Source: Cryptomeria japonica (Eukaryota > Streptophyta > Pinopsida > Cupressales > Cupressaceae). From it: a stretch of DNA of 64,000 nt. This document shows positions 22,566-34,264 of the stretch, piece after piece. The DNA lies in contig NC_081411.1 of NCBI RefSeq assembly GCF_030272615.1, positions 153,749,971-153,813,970 of the forward strand, given 5' to 3'. The position numbers were made by a program, and so were the translations under genes. Positions within the stretch are counted from its first letter, which is position 1. Each line of letters begins with the position of its first letter. The notes beneath the pieces were generated by a model that was not told where the DNA came from, did not search any database, and saw only the letters and a list, made by a program, of their open reading frames with translations.

Positions 22566-24208
22566 AGTGTAATGTTTATTCTGGGAACACAGACGCGGTT
22601 ATACAACATAGACGCTATTATGTCAGACACAGATGCGTTTCTATAAAATTTGTGCAATTCTTTCCAATCTGTGAAGTTGTTTTGTTTTGACCAAATCTGA
22701 CTGTTTGACTGTTTTTCATGACAAGAGGACACAATGTTGATGAGGACTCAATGTTTGCAAGTGTTTAGACTCAAAATGACTCCAAGAAAAGTGTGTTGTT
22801 TGATGTAAAATTGTTTTGCATACACTTGAAGACACAAAAGACACAATGTTTTGTTGTTTGGTCTTGAATGTTTTGAATGTTTAACATAAGTCAAGCACAA
22901 TTCTTATGGTTAGCCAAGACAATAGTTGTTGACCCCACATGAGGTTTTACCCTCGAGGCTACGCTATTCAGAGCGGATACTTAGATGCTTGACCTCACTG
23001 GTTCGACCCTCGGCACCCACTTCTCGGGTCAGCCAAGCATCAATCCCCACGAAAACTCCCCGTGGCGAACTTTGTATCTCTACTAAGAACCATATGTGTG
23101 TGGGCTGCTACCAGAGGTCCGACCTCCTGCCCCAACAACTAGAAGGATTTGGGCTTCTAAAACAAAAAGGTGCTAGTAAGGGCATCCGCTTGTGTGGCCA
23201 TACATGCGGCACTTTCAGCTCTGTAAATACAGAAGGCTCACAGCCGGTAGGGGTTATGCCCTACAACTGATCAAATAAATTTGATCAAATGGATTTATGG
23301 GGAGACATAGTGTCGGTATGAACTAATCAGCACACGTTATCCATAGTTTTCACCATGAATACAATTGTTTATAGTGGTTCGGAAGAGGTGGGTTTTCCTC
23401 GCTACCACTTGGGTCGTTCTCTTCTCACTAGTAGTCCTAATGACCACACAGGAAGACAGGCCCTCTAAAGATTAAACAAAAAGAGCGTATTGCTCAAGAC
23501 ACAAAAGACAATAATTCAATTTTAGTGCACCAATTGAAATGTTTGCTAGTCTATGAAAATAAGGCACACAATAAAAATCCAAAAACCCTTGCCAAGGACC
23601 TGCAACAAAGAGTTGTTAGTAGTTTGGATTGTTTGAAATAATCACCCCTTCCTGTAAGCACACAAGTTAGGTAAATTTTAGATCCAAAAGACTTTGTGAA
23701 AATAGGGGCCTTCAACCAAACAATTTTGCTTTCAAGACAAGTTGCACCAATTTCGTTAGCTAGATCTAAAAATGTTAGCTCAAAATAAACCAGATCTGAA
23801 GCCCTAAATTCAAAATTCAAAAACTGAATCAATAAAAACCCAAAATTTGAAACTGGTGAACACAGATGCGATTACCCTCATCACAGACGCAATTCTGTGA
23901 GATACAGATGCGGTTCTGTGAGACACAGACGCGACTAAAGAATGCAGACGTGGCTTCTGGACACAAACGTGACTAAAAACAACGCAGACGCAACTTTGTA
24001 ACATAAACGCTCTTTCCTGGAACCTGCAAAATAAAATATTGCCAATAACACAGACACGACTCCAAATGTCGCAGGCGCGCCAGAAAATAAAAAATGCGGT
24101 CCGAAAGTGCGCAGACGCGAAAATATCAAAATGTTGCCAAAAACATCAGATCTGCAACTTCAAAATACAAAATCTGCAACAAGGATGTTAAATGCAAAAG
24201 GGACAAGA
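22566..24208 (-). other. 5' leader of minus-strand Tat element
   Basis: Untranslated leader between the primer site and gag. It includes a GC-richer block (22930-23270) and motif arrays of CAGACGCG (see the separate entry). No supportable gene; short frames such as 22926-23270 carry no family signature. Confidence 0.6.
23855..24125. repeat. CAGACGCG short-motif array in Tat leader
   Basis: About eight to ten degenerate copies of (A)CACAGACGCG(A/G) spaced 15-35 bp lie just inside the primer site. A smaller group lies at 22535-22640, before gag. The plus Tat element has an analogous array with a different motif (AGCGCTATTG) at the same place. Confidence 0.7.
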
Positions 24209-24229
24209 GTCCCACCGGGCGTGCCAAAA
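24209..24229 (-). promoter_or_regulatory. Primer-binding site of minus-strand Tat element
   Basis: Adjacent to the 5' LTR end the minus strand reads TTT then TGGCACGCCCGGTGGGAC, with the TGG start expected of complementarity to a tRNA CCA end. I could not match it to a specific tRNA. Confidence 0.75.
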
Positions 24230-25011
24230 TGTATATGGTGAAAATGGATAAAAATAATAACAATATTGAAAGGCTAAATGAATTCAACCACAAAACCCTA
24301 GCCTAACAACAACAAAGATCCACCATAACATATGAAGATTACCTAAGACAATGCAAATCAAACGAAATCACAAAGATTATACCATCACATGTCCAATAGG
24401 GTTTGGATCTCCATTCTTCCTATCTCCATTGATCTTGCTTGATATATTTGCTCTCAGATTTTATGTGCACAAGAGCTAAACAAAGAACGAAATGTGGTTG
24501 CTAGTAGGATCGTAGTGTAGTCAAGTGCATAAAAGATGATTAGAATGCATAGAACGATTAGGGTCTGATAATGAAGGAAGCATCTCCTTATATAGAAGAC
24601 ACTATATGAAATGGAGGGATAAGATTGAGAGGTGTAAAAGGAGGTCGGCTATGATTAGAGGGTAGGTAAAAGAAATAATAAAATAATGAAAGGGGTAGGT
24701 AGGGTATGAATTAAGAGATGAATGACATGTGTCATGGGTAGAAAATGCTAATGAATTAATTAAATAAATAAAGATTTATTTAATTAATAGAGGAAGTGGG
24801 ATAATTAAATAAATAAAATATTTATTTAATTAAGGAAAATGATAATTTAAATAAATAAATGTATTTATTTAAATGAGAAATAAGGCTAAAAGAGGATAAA
24901 TGAATTAATTAAATAAATAAAGATTTATTTAATTAATAGAAGAATTAAGCTTAGATAATTAAATAAATAAAATATTTATTTAATTAGACTGGACAATTTT
25001 GGGTGTCTACA
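24230..25011 (-). repeat. 5' LTR of minus-strand Tat element
   Basis: 782 bp, same length as its partner. Minus-strand TATA box CTATATAAGG at 24586-24595 and AT palindromes at 24758-24987. Target duplication ACTCT follows at 25012-25016. Confidence 0.93.
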
Positions 25012-25383
25012 ACTCTTAGTGAGGGATTGCACACATTCACTAAGGAGAGATTGTTCATAAGAAGACATACCATCTCAAACAAAGAACAAGTCCAACCAAG
25101 GGACATATATGCACTCACATGGAGGACCACTCTATGTAAGAAAGGACCTCAAGTTATGAAAATACAATTCAACAAAGGAAAAAACAATGTTTGGAAGGAA
25201 AAAGAGAGAGGATTGAAATGTCATTCTTTCCCCCCAAGCATGGAGACAAGAAAGAAAGACTATTATGTTGTTGTCTGAGTATGATTGTAATTGAAGTTGT
25301 ACCACCACACATGACAAAGAGCCCCCAATAGGGTAGACTATCAATGTCACATAATGAGGAGCAAAAATAGGGCAAAGGGAGTG

Positions 25384-25790
25384 CTAGTGCAACACCTTCA
25401 AATTTGGATTGAGAAAAAGCATGAGATCTGGTATGATATGGGTAAGAGCTCTATCACATAAATATTGAACAAAATCCTTTAAAGCTTTGCAATTACCAAT
25501 ACAATGAAAATAACTATGATGAAATAGGCAATGCACACTACCATATTTGTTCTTACAATTATTGATATATCTCACAAAAGGAAATGTAACATTTTTATCA
25601 TATTTTAATCTCCAAAAGATCCTTGTGGCTAGTTTTTCTTGATCGTCAATATGGATAGGTCTTGTCCCTTGAGATGTTGGGCAAGTTATACTGGTGGAGG
25701 AAGAAGGATTGTTTTCTTGTGGTAAAATGATTGATAAGGAAGGAGGGGATTGTTGGATGGAGGAGGATTTTTGGATGGATGAAAGTTTCT
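25384..25790 (-). pseudogene. Fragment of a divergent Tat-like gag zinc region
   Basis: The minus-strand frame, open without a good start from about 25790, includes HCLFHHSYFHCIGNCKALKD, then FVQYLCDRAL. The spacing C-x2-H-x4-H-x4-C followed by xxLK-x3-Q-x-L matches the zinc site of the two Tat gags in this window (for example CEFHKSKGHMTGNCHRLK). It therefore looks like the nucleocapsid end of a third, more distant Ty3 family. No capsid core, protease or LTR is visible, so this is a fragment. Confidence 0.45.
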
Positions 25791-26968
25791 CTTTTTTGCA
25801 AAATACTCGTTAAGCATTTGAACTTTAAGGAGACAGTCTGGATAGATGTTTGAGATGTTAAATGTGTGTATCCTAGACCTTCTCTAGTGCATTGTGAAGG
25901 AGGATCTATGGGGACTTCGATTCCTTGTTCTTGTTTTCCAAGTCCCTGTCCACTATAGCCTTGTTTTGAAATAATATCATAGCAAATCTCATAAGATGTT
26001 TTTAACTATGAAGGGGAAGGGCTTTCATTATGAATTTCTTTGAAATTTGTTGTGTAAGGATAAGTTGAAGGACCAAAGGATGAATAGATGAAGAAGAGAT
26101 ATCCTTTATAGGGAGATTCCCCTTTTCATGATTACTATTCATATCCACTTTGTTAGGTTGGGAAGGAGGATCCTCATTATCTAAGGCTTCATCTTTGCTT
26201 AATTTTATATTAGGAGATAGGTCATGAATAAAATACATAACTTCATATTGCCTACAAATATGTTGATGATCAAGATAATCTCTAGTGAATAAGGAGGATC
26301 TAGAGAAATTAACATATCAACATCTTTAACTTGCCCCCCTTTCTCTAATGTATCTTTATGAGAAGAAGATGGTTTAATGTTGCTCTTCAATGTTGTCTCT
26401 CCATTAGAGAGATCATTGATAGGAGTATTGATTCTTTCCTCATTAACAAAAGATACCCTAAGAGAGGCACACATGTTGTTTATTTCAAGGCCATCTCTAG
26501 AATTATTAAGGGTATTACCCACATATTTCATTAATTTCCTTAAAAATGTTATTATATAACAACATGAAACATAAGTACAAGTCTTGAAAAATGATTTATA
26601 AGTAGGAAGTATTGTTGAAACCCTTATAATGCAATATGTGAAAGTACTATGAAAGAATGCAAGCAACATGAAATGGAAGAAGCTATTATCCAACACATGA
26701 TTTTGATAAACATAACTAACAAATAATGTAATCACATGTGAAATAGAAAACCAATTAAATTTTGTGAAATCAATGATTAACAATCAAATTTAAAAATACC
26801 AAATTAGAAATGTGCAAAAGCATTAGATTCACCAAAATGAATCTATTGAAAATTAGGGTTTCACAAGTTAAGCTTTGTAAACTAGGAAATTACCTAACTT
26901 TCCAAACAAAGCATTAAAGGAAGGGAGAGCTCAATCAATCCAATGCAAGAGGATTGAATGGAGATCAA
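25791..26968. other. AT-rich spacer, no gene recognised
   Basis: The open frames here (26002-26238 and 26205-26783 on the minus strand) are AT-rich and carry no recognisable domain. They may belong to the same decayed element as 25384-25790. The stretch ends at the target site of the Copia element that starts at 26974. Confidence 0.4.
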
Positions 26969-26973
26969 GTTAT

Positions 26974-27828
26974 TGTTGGAAATTGACACTCATTCAGTTT
27001 AGTTGTGTTGTCATTGATGGCAACACACACCATTTTGGGTTGATCACTTAATCAGTACTTATCGGTATTCATTATTTGGCAACCGACATTCAGCCATCTG
27101 GCTCACAAGGAACCAACACCGACAAATAAGGGAAACCAACAAACTAGGAATCGATATATGAGGCCGACATGGGAGATTGATCCGACAGGTCTACACGACA
27201 ACCATCAAAGGCGAAAGGTATTTAAGTTAGTCCAGTTAGGTTATTTTGATAATGCAAGAGAATGTAATGGGATATAGTGATGTGATATTGTGCGAGAAAT
27301 CTTGATCGACAGAATGCGAATGTAATATTCTCTAGTTGGTCTTGGATATTGGTTTAGAGGTTTGGGAAGTGAAGCAAGATATTGGTAAGGAAGGACACAT
27401 TGTAAACCGGTACAAACTGTGCTTTAAACGGAACTCATCCAACATAGCAGATGCACTTTCAGAGTTCAAAATTTTATTTGTAACTCCATATTTGGTGTTA
27501 GTAGTCAGTGAGGCTCCTTTTGTGATGAGCAGTGTGCTCTAGGCTATTGGCTTTCCTGCATGTGCAGGCCCCTATTGTAATATTTATTCATTTGGCCAAT
27601 GGATAGACATTGTGGGTCACCAATCCCAATGTGATTTTTCCTCTTTAAGGTTTTCCACCTATAAATCTTTGTGTTATGGTGTATGCTCTTGTGGTTGCTT
27701 CATTTCTGTTTGCTGTTATATTCCTTTATGTTTACCGGTTACTGAATTGCATTATTAATAAGGTTAAAATTGATTATACCGGCAGAACACTGATTCACCC
27801 CCCTTCTCAGTATTCTTAAATTCCAACA
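26974..27828 (+). repeat. 5' LTR of Sirevirus-like element
   Basis: 855 bp. It lacks about 105 bp that is present in the 3' LTR (about 33102-33215). The LTR ends TTCCAACA. It contains the shared TGATTCACCCCCC motif at 27791-27804. Confidence 0.9.
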
Positions 27829-27830
27829 AT

Positions 27831-27842
27831 TGGTATCAGATC
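27831..27842 (+). promoter_or_regulatory. Primer-binding site, initiator tRNA-Met type
   Basis: TGGTATCAGATC, one base from the standard plant Copia primer site TGGTATCAGAGC, two bases after the LTR end. It primes minus-strand DNA synthesis. Confidence 0.9.
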
Positions 27843-27845
27843 CTG

Positions 27846-29000
27846 GTGCCTTGGAATAAGTCTAACAACTTGAGGAAGTTCTTGAATCCGGAATCCATGG
27901 AGATGAGTCTACAGAAACAACTTGAAGTAGCACTTAAGGACTATGATGCTGAAAGGATGAAGAACTTGAAGTTGCAAGATGAATTGGACTCTACAAAGGA
28001 ATTCATTCTTACCCTGCAGGAGAGAGTGTCATCTGTTCAAGCTAAAAGGAAGGAACTCTTACAAAATCTGGATGATGAAGAGAAGGATGCTCTTAAAGAA
28101 CAATGTCAGAAACTGAGTCAAGAGAATGGTGTCATGAAGAATGAAATGCAAGCCATGACTATGAGGATGTCCAAGGAGATTGAAGACTAGAAGAAGAATG
28201 AAGAAAATCTTGGTAGATCTCTAAAAGACAAATCCAAGGAATGTATTAGGTTGGCGCATGAGAATGATGTGTTGAGAACCGAGTTGGTGCAATCACAGAA
28301 CAATGAGCAAGAGTTGGAAAGAATGATGTCAATCCTAAGAAGTGATCTGGATGCTGCAAATGAATACAAATAAAAGTTCAGGGTCAGTTCTGCAAGGCTT
28401 GATGAATTATTGAAGGATCAAAGAGACACTAGAGACACTAGAGGTCTTGGATTTAAGCATGGAGAAAGCTCCAGTACTGCAAATTAGGAGAATCCACCTG
28501 AAAATCAAAATAAAAAATCATCGATAAAGCAACCAAATGCACATAATTTTAATGGTAGATGCTTTGTTTGTAATAATTTTGGTCATAGAGCAAGTCAATG
28601 CAGAAATAAAGCAAATCAGAATAATAATGTTGTTCCCGATCAGTGTTCAAAGTGCAATAAGTATGATCATAGGACAAAAGATTGTAGAATGAATTTGAGA
28701 TGTCATGCATGCGGAAAGTTTGGACATATGACTAATCAATGTAGGTCGAAGAATGGTCAAGGACTCAACCAGGCAATTCAGAATAACAATGCCACTTTCT
28801 ATGCATGCAACAAAATAGGACATATTGCCAAATATTGCAAAAGAAAGAGAAATCTGGTAGGAAATGATGAAAAAGGAAAACAAAAGGTTGAAGATATCTT
28901 GAAGGAGTATGAGAGGAAATGGGTTACGAAATCTGAAGATCAACCGACAAAGACAATCAATCCGGTTACTCAACCGACAGGAAACTTCTCTAGTAACTAA
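27846..29000 (+). pseudogene. Copia gag: coiled coil plus four CCHC zinc knuckles
   Basis: One frame, broken by stops at 28188-28190, about 28372 and about 28487. The first 115 residues are heptad-rich and charged (coiled coil; QKQLEVALKDYDAERMKNLK). The C-terminal part holds four CX2CX4HX4C knuckles at about 28560 (CFVCNNFGHRASQC), 28644 (CSKCNKYDHRTKDC, with D before H), 28701 (CHACGKFGHMTNQC) and 28800 (YACNKIGHIAKYC, first Cys replaced by Tyr). A basic tail ends at 29000. No UBN2-type capsid domain is seen before the coiled coil. The product would package RNA. The stops make this copy non-functional. Confidence 0.8.
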
Positions 29001-29316
29001 GGCATTAGCCTTAGGGGGAGGCAAATTAATGATGAATCCTACATTGCCCCCAGTAGAGGTCTGAAAGCCTATTTTAGATCTTGGAGAAGTTAGTCTGGAG
29101 ATTCACCGATGCTCAGATAATAGATCGAGTATCATATGCCGACATGCATTAATGTCAATGAGGAATTAGGGTTTTCGTAGAATAAAAGGGAAATGTTGGT
29201 TAATTTTTGATCACACAACATTCAGAGCAAAGCAGAGCGAGTTCAAGGTGATTCAATGAGATCAAAGCATTTCAAGCGAATTCCAGTGCATTCACAAGCT
29301 TTCACCGCTGAAGGTT

Positions 29317-32300
29317 GTGAGGTATTTTATCAGTTTCTCGAGCTATCTTTTGTTTGCAATGGCTTCTAGATCATCTTCCGCTCCGGCAGGTGTGGCTACC
29401 CCTGGTGTTGTTGACATCAAGGACCATCCACGCCCTATTTTCAAGCAATTACCTCAGATTGCGAAGGTCAATGATTTAGTTGGCGCATTTTCTAGGGCTC
29501 CTGAAGGAGTTTTGTATGTCAAAGATGTTCATGCATATATTCACTGCACTTTGGAGGATTTGGGTTTTGTTGAGATCAAGAACATGAATATTGGCACCTT
29601 GTTGAATCAGGATGGGTCGATGAAACCGAAATTTCAAATTCTGAAGGATCAGGGTTTTACTGACATTTTGGAGATGCCAAAATTTGACGATTGATTGATC
29701 TGGTATGCATTGAGCCGAGTCCATGGCAAATTCATATGGCTTGACCGGCCCCACAAGATCACCAAGGAGGATATTCGTGTGATCACTAGTTTACCCCAGA
29801 CCGGTCTGACCCCTGGGAGGAAGAAGATATATAACAATGAGGTGGAGAAGTTAATTGGTGCAACATCTGACAACCGGTCAATGAGAATTAGAACTATCAG
29901 AGACAAAGCAGTTCAATTCGCAAGCATGATCATCAATTACAAGGTAACCTAATCAAATTGGTTGAACTTTGTTTCTAGTTCATGTATTCTCTGTGCTCAC
30001 AAAATGATTAAGGAGAATGAAAAGCTAGATCTATGTCAATGGATGTGTGTTAAATTGATTATAAACCTAGGGAAGATTAAGGGTGAGAAAAAGGGTATTT
30101 TCTGGTATGGCAACCTTGTTGTCTGTTTAATGTTTTTCTTTCTGAATGAGTTACCCGGAACTAGTGAGACCCAATGGGAATTTGACATATTGGTAGAAAA
30201 AAAATTAAAGATGCTATAAGGAATATGAGACAGGATAGGGACTCCATTCTTTTAGGTTATTTCAAATCATTCTAGAAAGTAATGAGGATGATAGAAAGGG
30301 TTCCAAAGCATATTGTAGATAAATATTCAAATGAAATCTATTTTATGGTAAAGAAGGATGGAACACTAATGGAGACAATGAAACTAAGGAAGATCTAGAT
30401 AAATGAGATGGGCTATGAGGTAGATGCACAAATCTTGGACTTGTATGCCAAGACTCTTATTGATGCCCCGGTTGATGAAGCAAAGAAAGCCTTTGATACT
30501 GCAAAGCAAAAAGAAACTGAAGTTGAAATTGGATTCAGTAGGAAGAAGAGGGAAGGAAAAATCAAGAAGGTTGGGGAAGCTGTACAGAAGATGTCCTCTG
30601 AGATAAAACAGATTATTGGACTAGCTGAAGGGTCATCTCCAACAGTAGTGCAGGCTCCATCGATAGTAGTTACCGACAAGAGTGTAGTAAAGAGGAAGAA
30701 ATCAAAGACTTATATTGCCACTGTTACATCTGGTTTTGATATTTATGTTGTGCCCTCAAATATTCCCAACACTTTCATCAAGATACCAAGGAATAAGGAT
30801 GAGGAAGTAAAGAAGCAGAAAGTGAAGGTTACCCCTCTAACAACACCTAATAAAATTTTGAAGGAGAGGAAGCCCACAAAGAAGAGGAAACTGGTTAAGG
30901 AGTCTATTTCTACTCCTGGAAAGAAGAAGAAATCAAATGTAGATATAGATCTCAAATCCAGCAAGAGTATTGAAGTCATTCCTCCTCTTTCAGTTGTTGA
31001 GTTGATTGATCAAATCACAAAAGATGAAATTTTGAGTAATATACAACATTACTATGTACATATGGATGACAAGGAGAAAATGGAAATTAAGGAATCATTT
31101 TTGTTGTACTTACATATATATAAGAAAGCACTTTAAGAGATTGAAAAATAGATACCGACAGATTTGTATAGTAAACTAGATGCTAGAAGGTTATCTGTGG
31201 TAGAAGAGGATAGACGTATAAAGGTACAAGAAATGTTAACTGTTTGTGGTGCTATAATTGATGAAGAGATGTAAGAGTGTTTAGATTTTGCAAATAAATC
31301 AATTTTTCGAAGCAAACACTAGCATGTGAGTCTCATGGTAGGTAGAGTAAATGAGATATTTAAGGAGACACATGAGGCTTGGGTAAAATTCTTTGTAGAT
31401 AAACTAGGATTCTTTACATCACCAAAAGTCCCTAAAAAGCCTAACACTCGAGACATCTCGGTAGATGATAAGGGGAAAGGTATATTGGGAATGAATACAC
31501 TGGTTTGGATCAGAAAATATCAAAGGATATTCCTTCGGTAGAAATACTTGTACCTAATATAGAGACATCGGTAGGAAACATTGAAACTGTGCAAGATACA
31601 CCAGAACAAATCATTCCATATGTAGAGGTTATAGATGTGGATACAAAAAATAAATAGGTTGAGGATGTTGAACCTCCAACATCAAATATACATACTGAAG
31701 AGGTTAAGGTTGAAAAGGTTACCGCACCAAGTGGCGAAGCCACTAGTGCAAGTCAAGAGGTTGAATCCTTTGGAAAGATTTTGGATAGTCATTCATTATT
31801 GGCACTTGACTCATCCAGTCAAGTTGATTTTGCACAGAAGAGTATTGAGCAGCTACACAATTTTGAATTAATGTATGTTGCAGCTCAGAAGTTAAGGAAG
31901 GAAGGCACTGAAGACAAGCAGGTTATTGAGCAGGTCATTCTGGTTTTGCAGTAGCTTGCACCAGAATATAAGGTAGATCAGATTGGAAACCCATTCGACA
32001 AATTGAAAGGTTTAATAGAGAAAATTTCCAAAGAGTTTAAAACTCTTCAACAAGTATCAAACCAACAATTAGTAGTATGGTATAATGCAGCCTGAAAGGT
32101 CACTTGTGACAACATGACTTCATCTGACAAGGCTAAGCTGACAGATGAGTTAACAAAGATTGATGTGGCTCTAAATGAGTGTAGCAATATATATAGGTCC
32201 TGTACTAACACCGATAGACTAACAACGAACCTTGAGGTGAAATTGAAGGTGACAAAGGACCAGTTAGAACATTTGGCTAACAATTTTGATGGTACTCAGA

Positions 32301-32620
32301 CACTGACCAATACCATTAATGGTCAAATTTTGATAATAAAGTCTGAGATTTCTGCATTAGAGAAGGACATCAATAGGATAATCTAGCGTCCAAGGGAATT
32401 AAGAGGTTTGGTGAGTCCTTGGTTGAACACTCTGTTACTTCACAAGAAGGAAAGCATAGAGTTAATGAATAAGCCTACTCCGATAGACCTATCAGAAGAA
32501 GAGCTTCATGCATATATTCTTAATGGTTTTGTATCCATTTTGAGCATATTGAAGACAAGTTGGGATGCATACTTAGGATTTTTTAAGAATGCTTACCTAG
32601 ATATTTTCAAGTATTTCTAG
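29317..32620 (+). pseudogene. Second long ORF of Sirevirus-like element, env-like position
   Basis: A series of fragments on one strand separated by stops and frameshifts: 29317-29694, 29695-29952, 29962-30219, 30408-31136, then pieces to 32620. The N-terminal part (MASRSSSAPAGVATPG, then GKFIWLDRPHKITKEDIRV and SLPQTGLTPGRKK) resembles the uncharacterised N-terminal domain of plant retroelement extra ORFs. The middle is Lys-rich, with KKRKLVKE-type clusters that could be nuclear signals. The end is heptad-rich and stops just before the polypurine tract. I do not recognise a catalytic domain. In Sireviruses an env-like ORF occupies this position after pol. Here it follows gag directly, with its own leader (29010-29358), suggesting a separate transcript. 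Confidence 0.55.
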
Positions 32621-32872
32621 ATCTGGTAAGCATATTTTTGGTTTGTACACAATCTCATTTCTTATTCTTGCCATGGTCTTTGGCATTGTTGTCAAAGGGG
32701 GAGAGGTTGATGTGAAAAATGTTTGGGACATAAGAAGTAATGTATAGCTCAGGGGGAGAAGTCTTCCAACAATTTTTGAGATCAGTTTTGGAGTTTTTGG
32801 CAGGGAACCGAAACAACACTTCAGCGATCCATTTTTCACATGAGTGTTGCCATCAATGCCAAAGGGGGAGAT

Positions 32873-33832
32873 TGTTGGCAATTGACACTCATCCGGTTTA
32901 GTTGTGTTGTCATTGATGGAAACACACACCATTTTGGGTTGATCACTTAACCAGTACTCACCAGTATTCATTGTTTGGCAACCGACATTTAGTCATGCGG
33001 CTCATAAGGAACCAACACCGACATATAAGGGAAACCGACAAACTAGGAACCGGTATATGAGGCCGACATGGGAGATTGATCTGTTAGGTCTACATGACAA
33101 TGATCAAAAGCTTCGGTCTTGAAGTTTAATGAATTTATTTTTGCTTAGGCCAACATGTAAATAAATTGTAATGTCATTGTAAGCTGACATAAGGCATTTA
33201 TGTTTGTGTTTGGGAAGAATATTTAAGTTAGTCCGGTTAGGTTATTTTGATAATGCAAGAGAATGTGATGGGATATAGTGATGTCATATTGTGGAAGAAA
33301 TCTTGATTGACAAAATGCAAATATAATATTTTGTAGTCGGTCTTGGATATTGGTTTAGAGGTTTGGGAAGCGAAGCAAGATACCTGTAAGGAAGGATACA
33401 ATGTAAACTGGTACAAACTATGCTTTAGCCAAAACTCATCCAGCATAGTAGATGCACTTTCAAAGTTTAGAATTTTGTTTGTAACTCCATATTTGGTGTT
33501 AGTAATCAGTGAGGCTCCTTTTGTGATGAGCAGTGTGCTTTAGGCTGTTGGCCTTCCTGCATATGCAGGCCCCTATTGTAATATTTATTCATTTGGGCAG
33601 TGGATAGATATTGTGGGTCACCAATCCCACCTTGGTTTTTCCTCTTTGAGGTTTTCCACGTATAAATCTTTGTGTTATGGTGTATTCTTTTATGGTTGCT
33701 TCATTTCTATTTGCTATTATATTCCTTTATGTTTACCAGTTACTGAATTACATTGTTAATAAGGTTAAAATTGATTATACCGGCAGAACATTGATTCACC
33801 CCCCCCCCCCTCAGTGTTCTTGGATTCCAATA
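32873..33832 (+). repeat. 3' LTR of Sirevirus-like element
   Basis: 960 bp, preceded by polypurine tract AAAGGGGGAGAT (32861-32872). It includes a 10-C or longer tract near 33799-33810 where the 5' LTR has CCCCCCTTCT. It ends CCAATA, a likely mutated CCAACA. Confidence 0.9.
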
Positions 33833-33837
33833 ATTAT

Positions 33838-34264
33838 TTTTCTTTTGTCTAGTTGAAATTGATTTTAATATATTTCAATGCTAGATCTAGGGTGAATGAT
33901 GAATAATTGACATGAAACAACATAAAAAAGAAGATACAAATGGGATACAGAGGCAAATAGAAAATTCTAAATTAAAGAATTAGAGAAGCACTTGTGACAG
34001 AAAGTTGGGCTTGAAAATGTGAGACTGTGTGGCAATTTGCATCTCGGCCTGTGATGTAAGATGCAAGCAGTGTGGAATATTTTGGAATCAAGATGTTGCA
34101 CACAATCTATTCCTAGAATCTCATAAGAAATTCTCAAGACTGTGGAGGTTTTGTCATAGTTCTCTTATTTTTGCCTTTGCAAAAGTCAAATTTGATCGTC
34201 ATCAGAATCTCCGTCTGTGACTCCTGGATCTATCGCCTACACATATAAAGAAGGGAAATGATAT
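33838..34264. other. Spacer, nothing recognised
   Basis: AT-rich DNA between two retroelements. The short frame 34029-34220 has no family signature. Confidence 0.4.

Larger units (their letters stand above)
14905..25011 (-). mobile_element. Complete non-autonomous Tat-type Ty3 LTR retrotransposon
   Basis: Two 782-bp LTRs (14905-15686 and 24230-25011) in direct orientation enclose a minus-strand gag and protease, and the 5-bp target duplication ACTCT is perfect (14900-14904 and 25012-25016). On the minus strand the LTR begins TGTAGACACC and ends CCATATACA. Gag, zinc-binding and protease segments closely resemble those of the plus-strand Tat element at 44.5-61.3 kb. RT, RNase H and the integrase core are missing. 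The frame passes from protease through a low-complexity linker into the integrase C-terminus, so the element needs help in trans. An antisense (plus-strand) plant mobile domain remnant lies between pol and the 3' LTR. The LTRs differ at roughly 2% of positions by eye. Confidence 0.93.
26974..33832 (+). mobile_element. Non-autonomous Sirevirus-like Copia element
   Basis: LTRs at 26974-27828 and 32873-33832 begin TGTTGG and end CCAACA or CCAATA. Flanking 5-mers gttat (26969-26973) and attat (33833-33837) are a target duplication with one mismatch. A tRNA-Met-type primer site follows the 5' LTR, and AAAGGGGGAGAT precedes the 3' LTR, with further G-rich tracts upstream (32693, 32749), a habit of Sireviruses. 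The interior encodes a coiled-coil, four-knuckle gag and then a second long broken ORF, but no protease, integrase, RT or RNase H. The element could move only with enzymes supplied by a relative. Confidence 0.88.
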
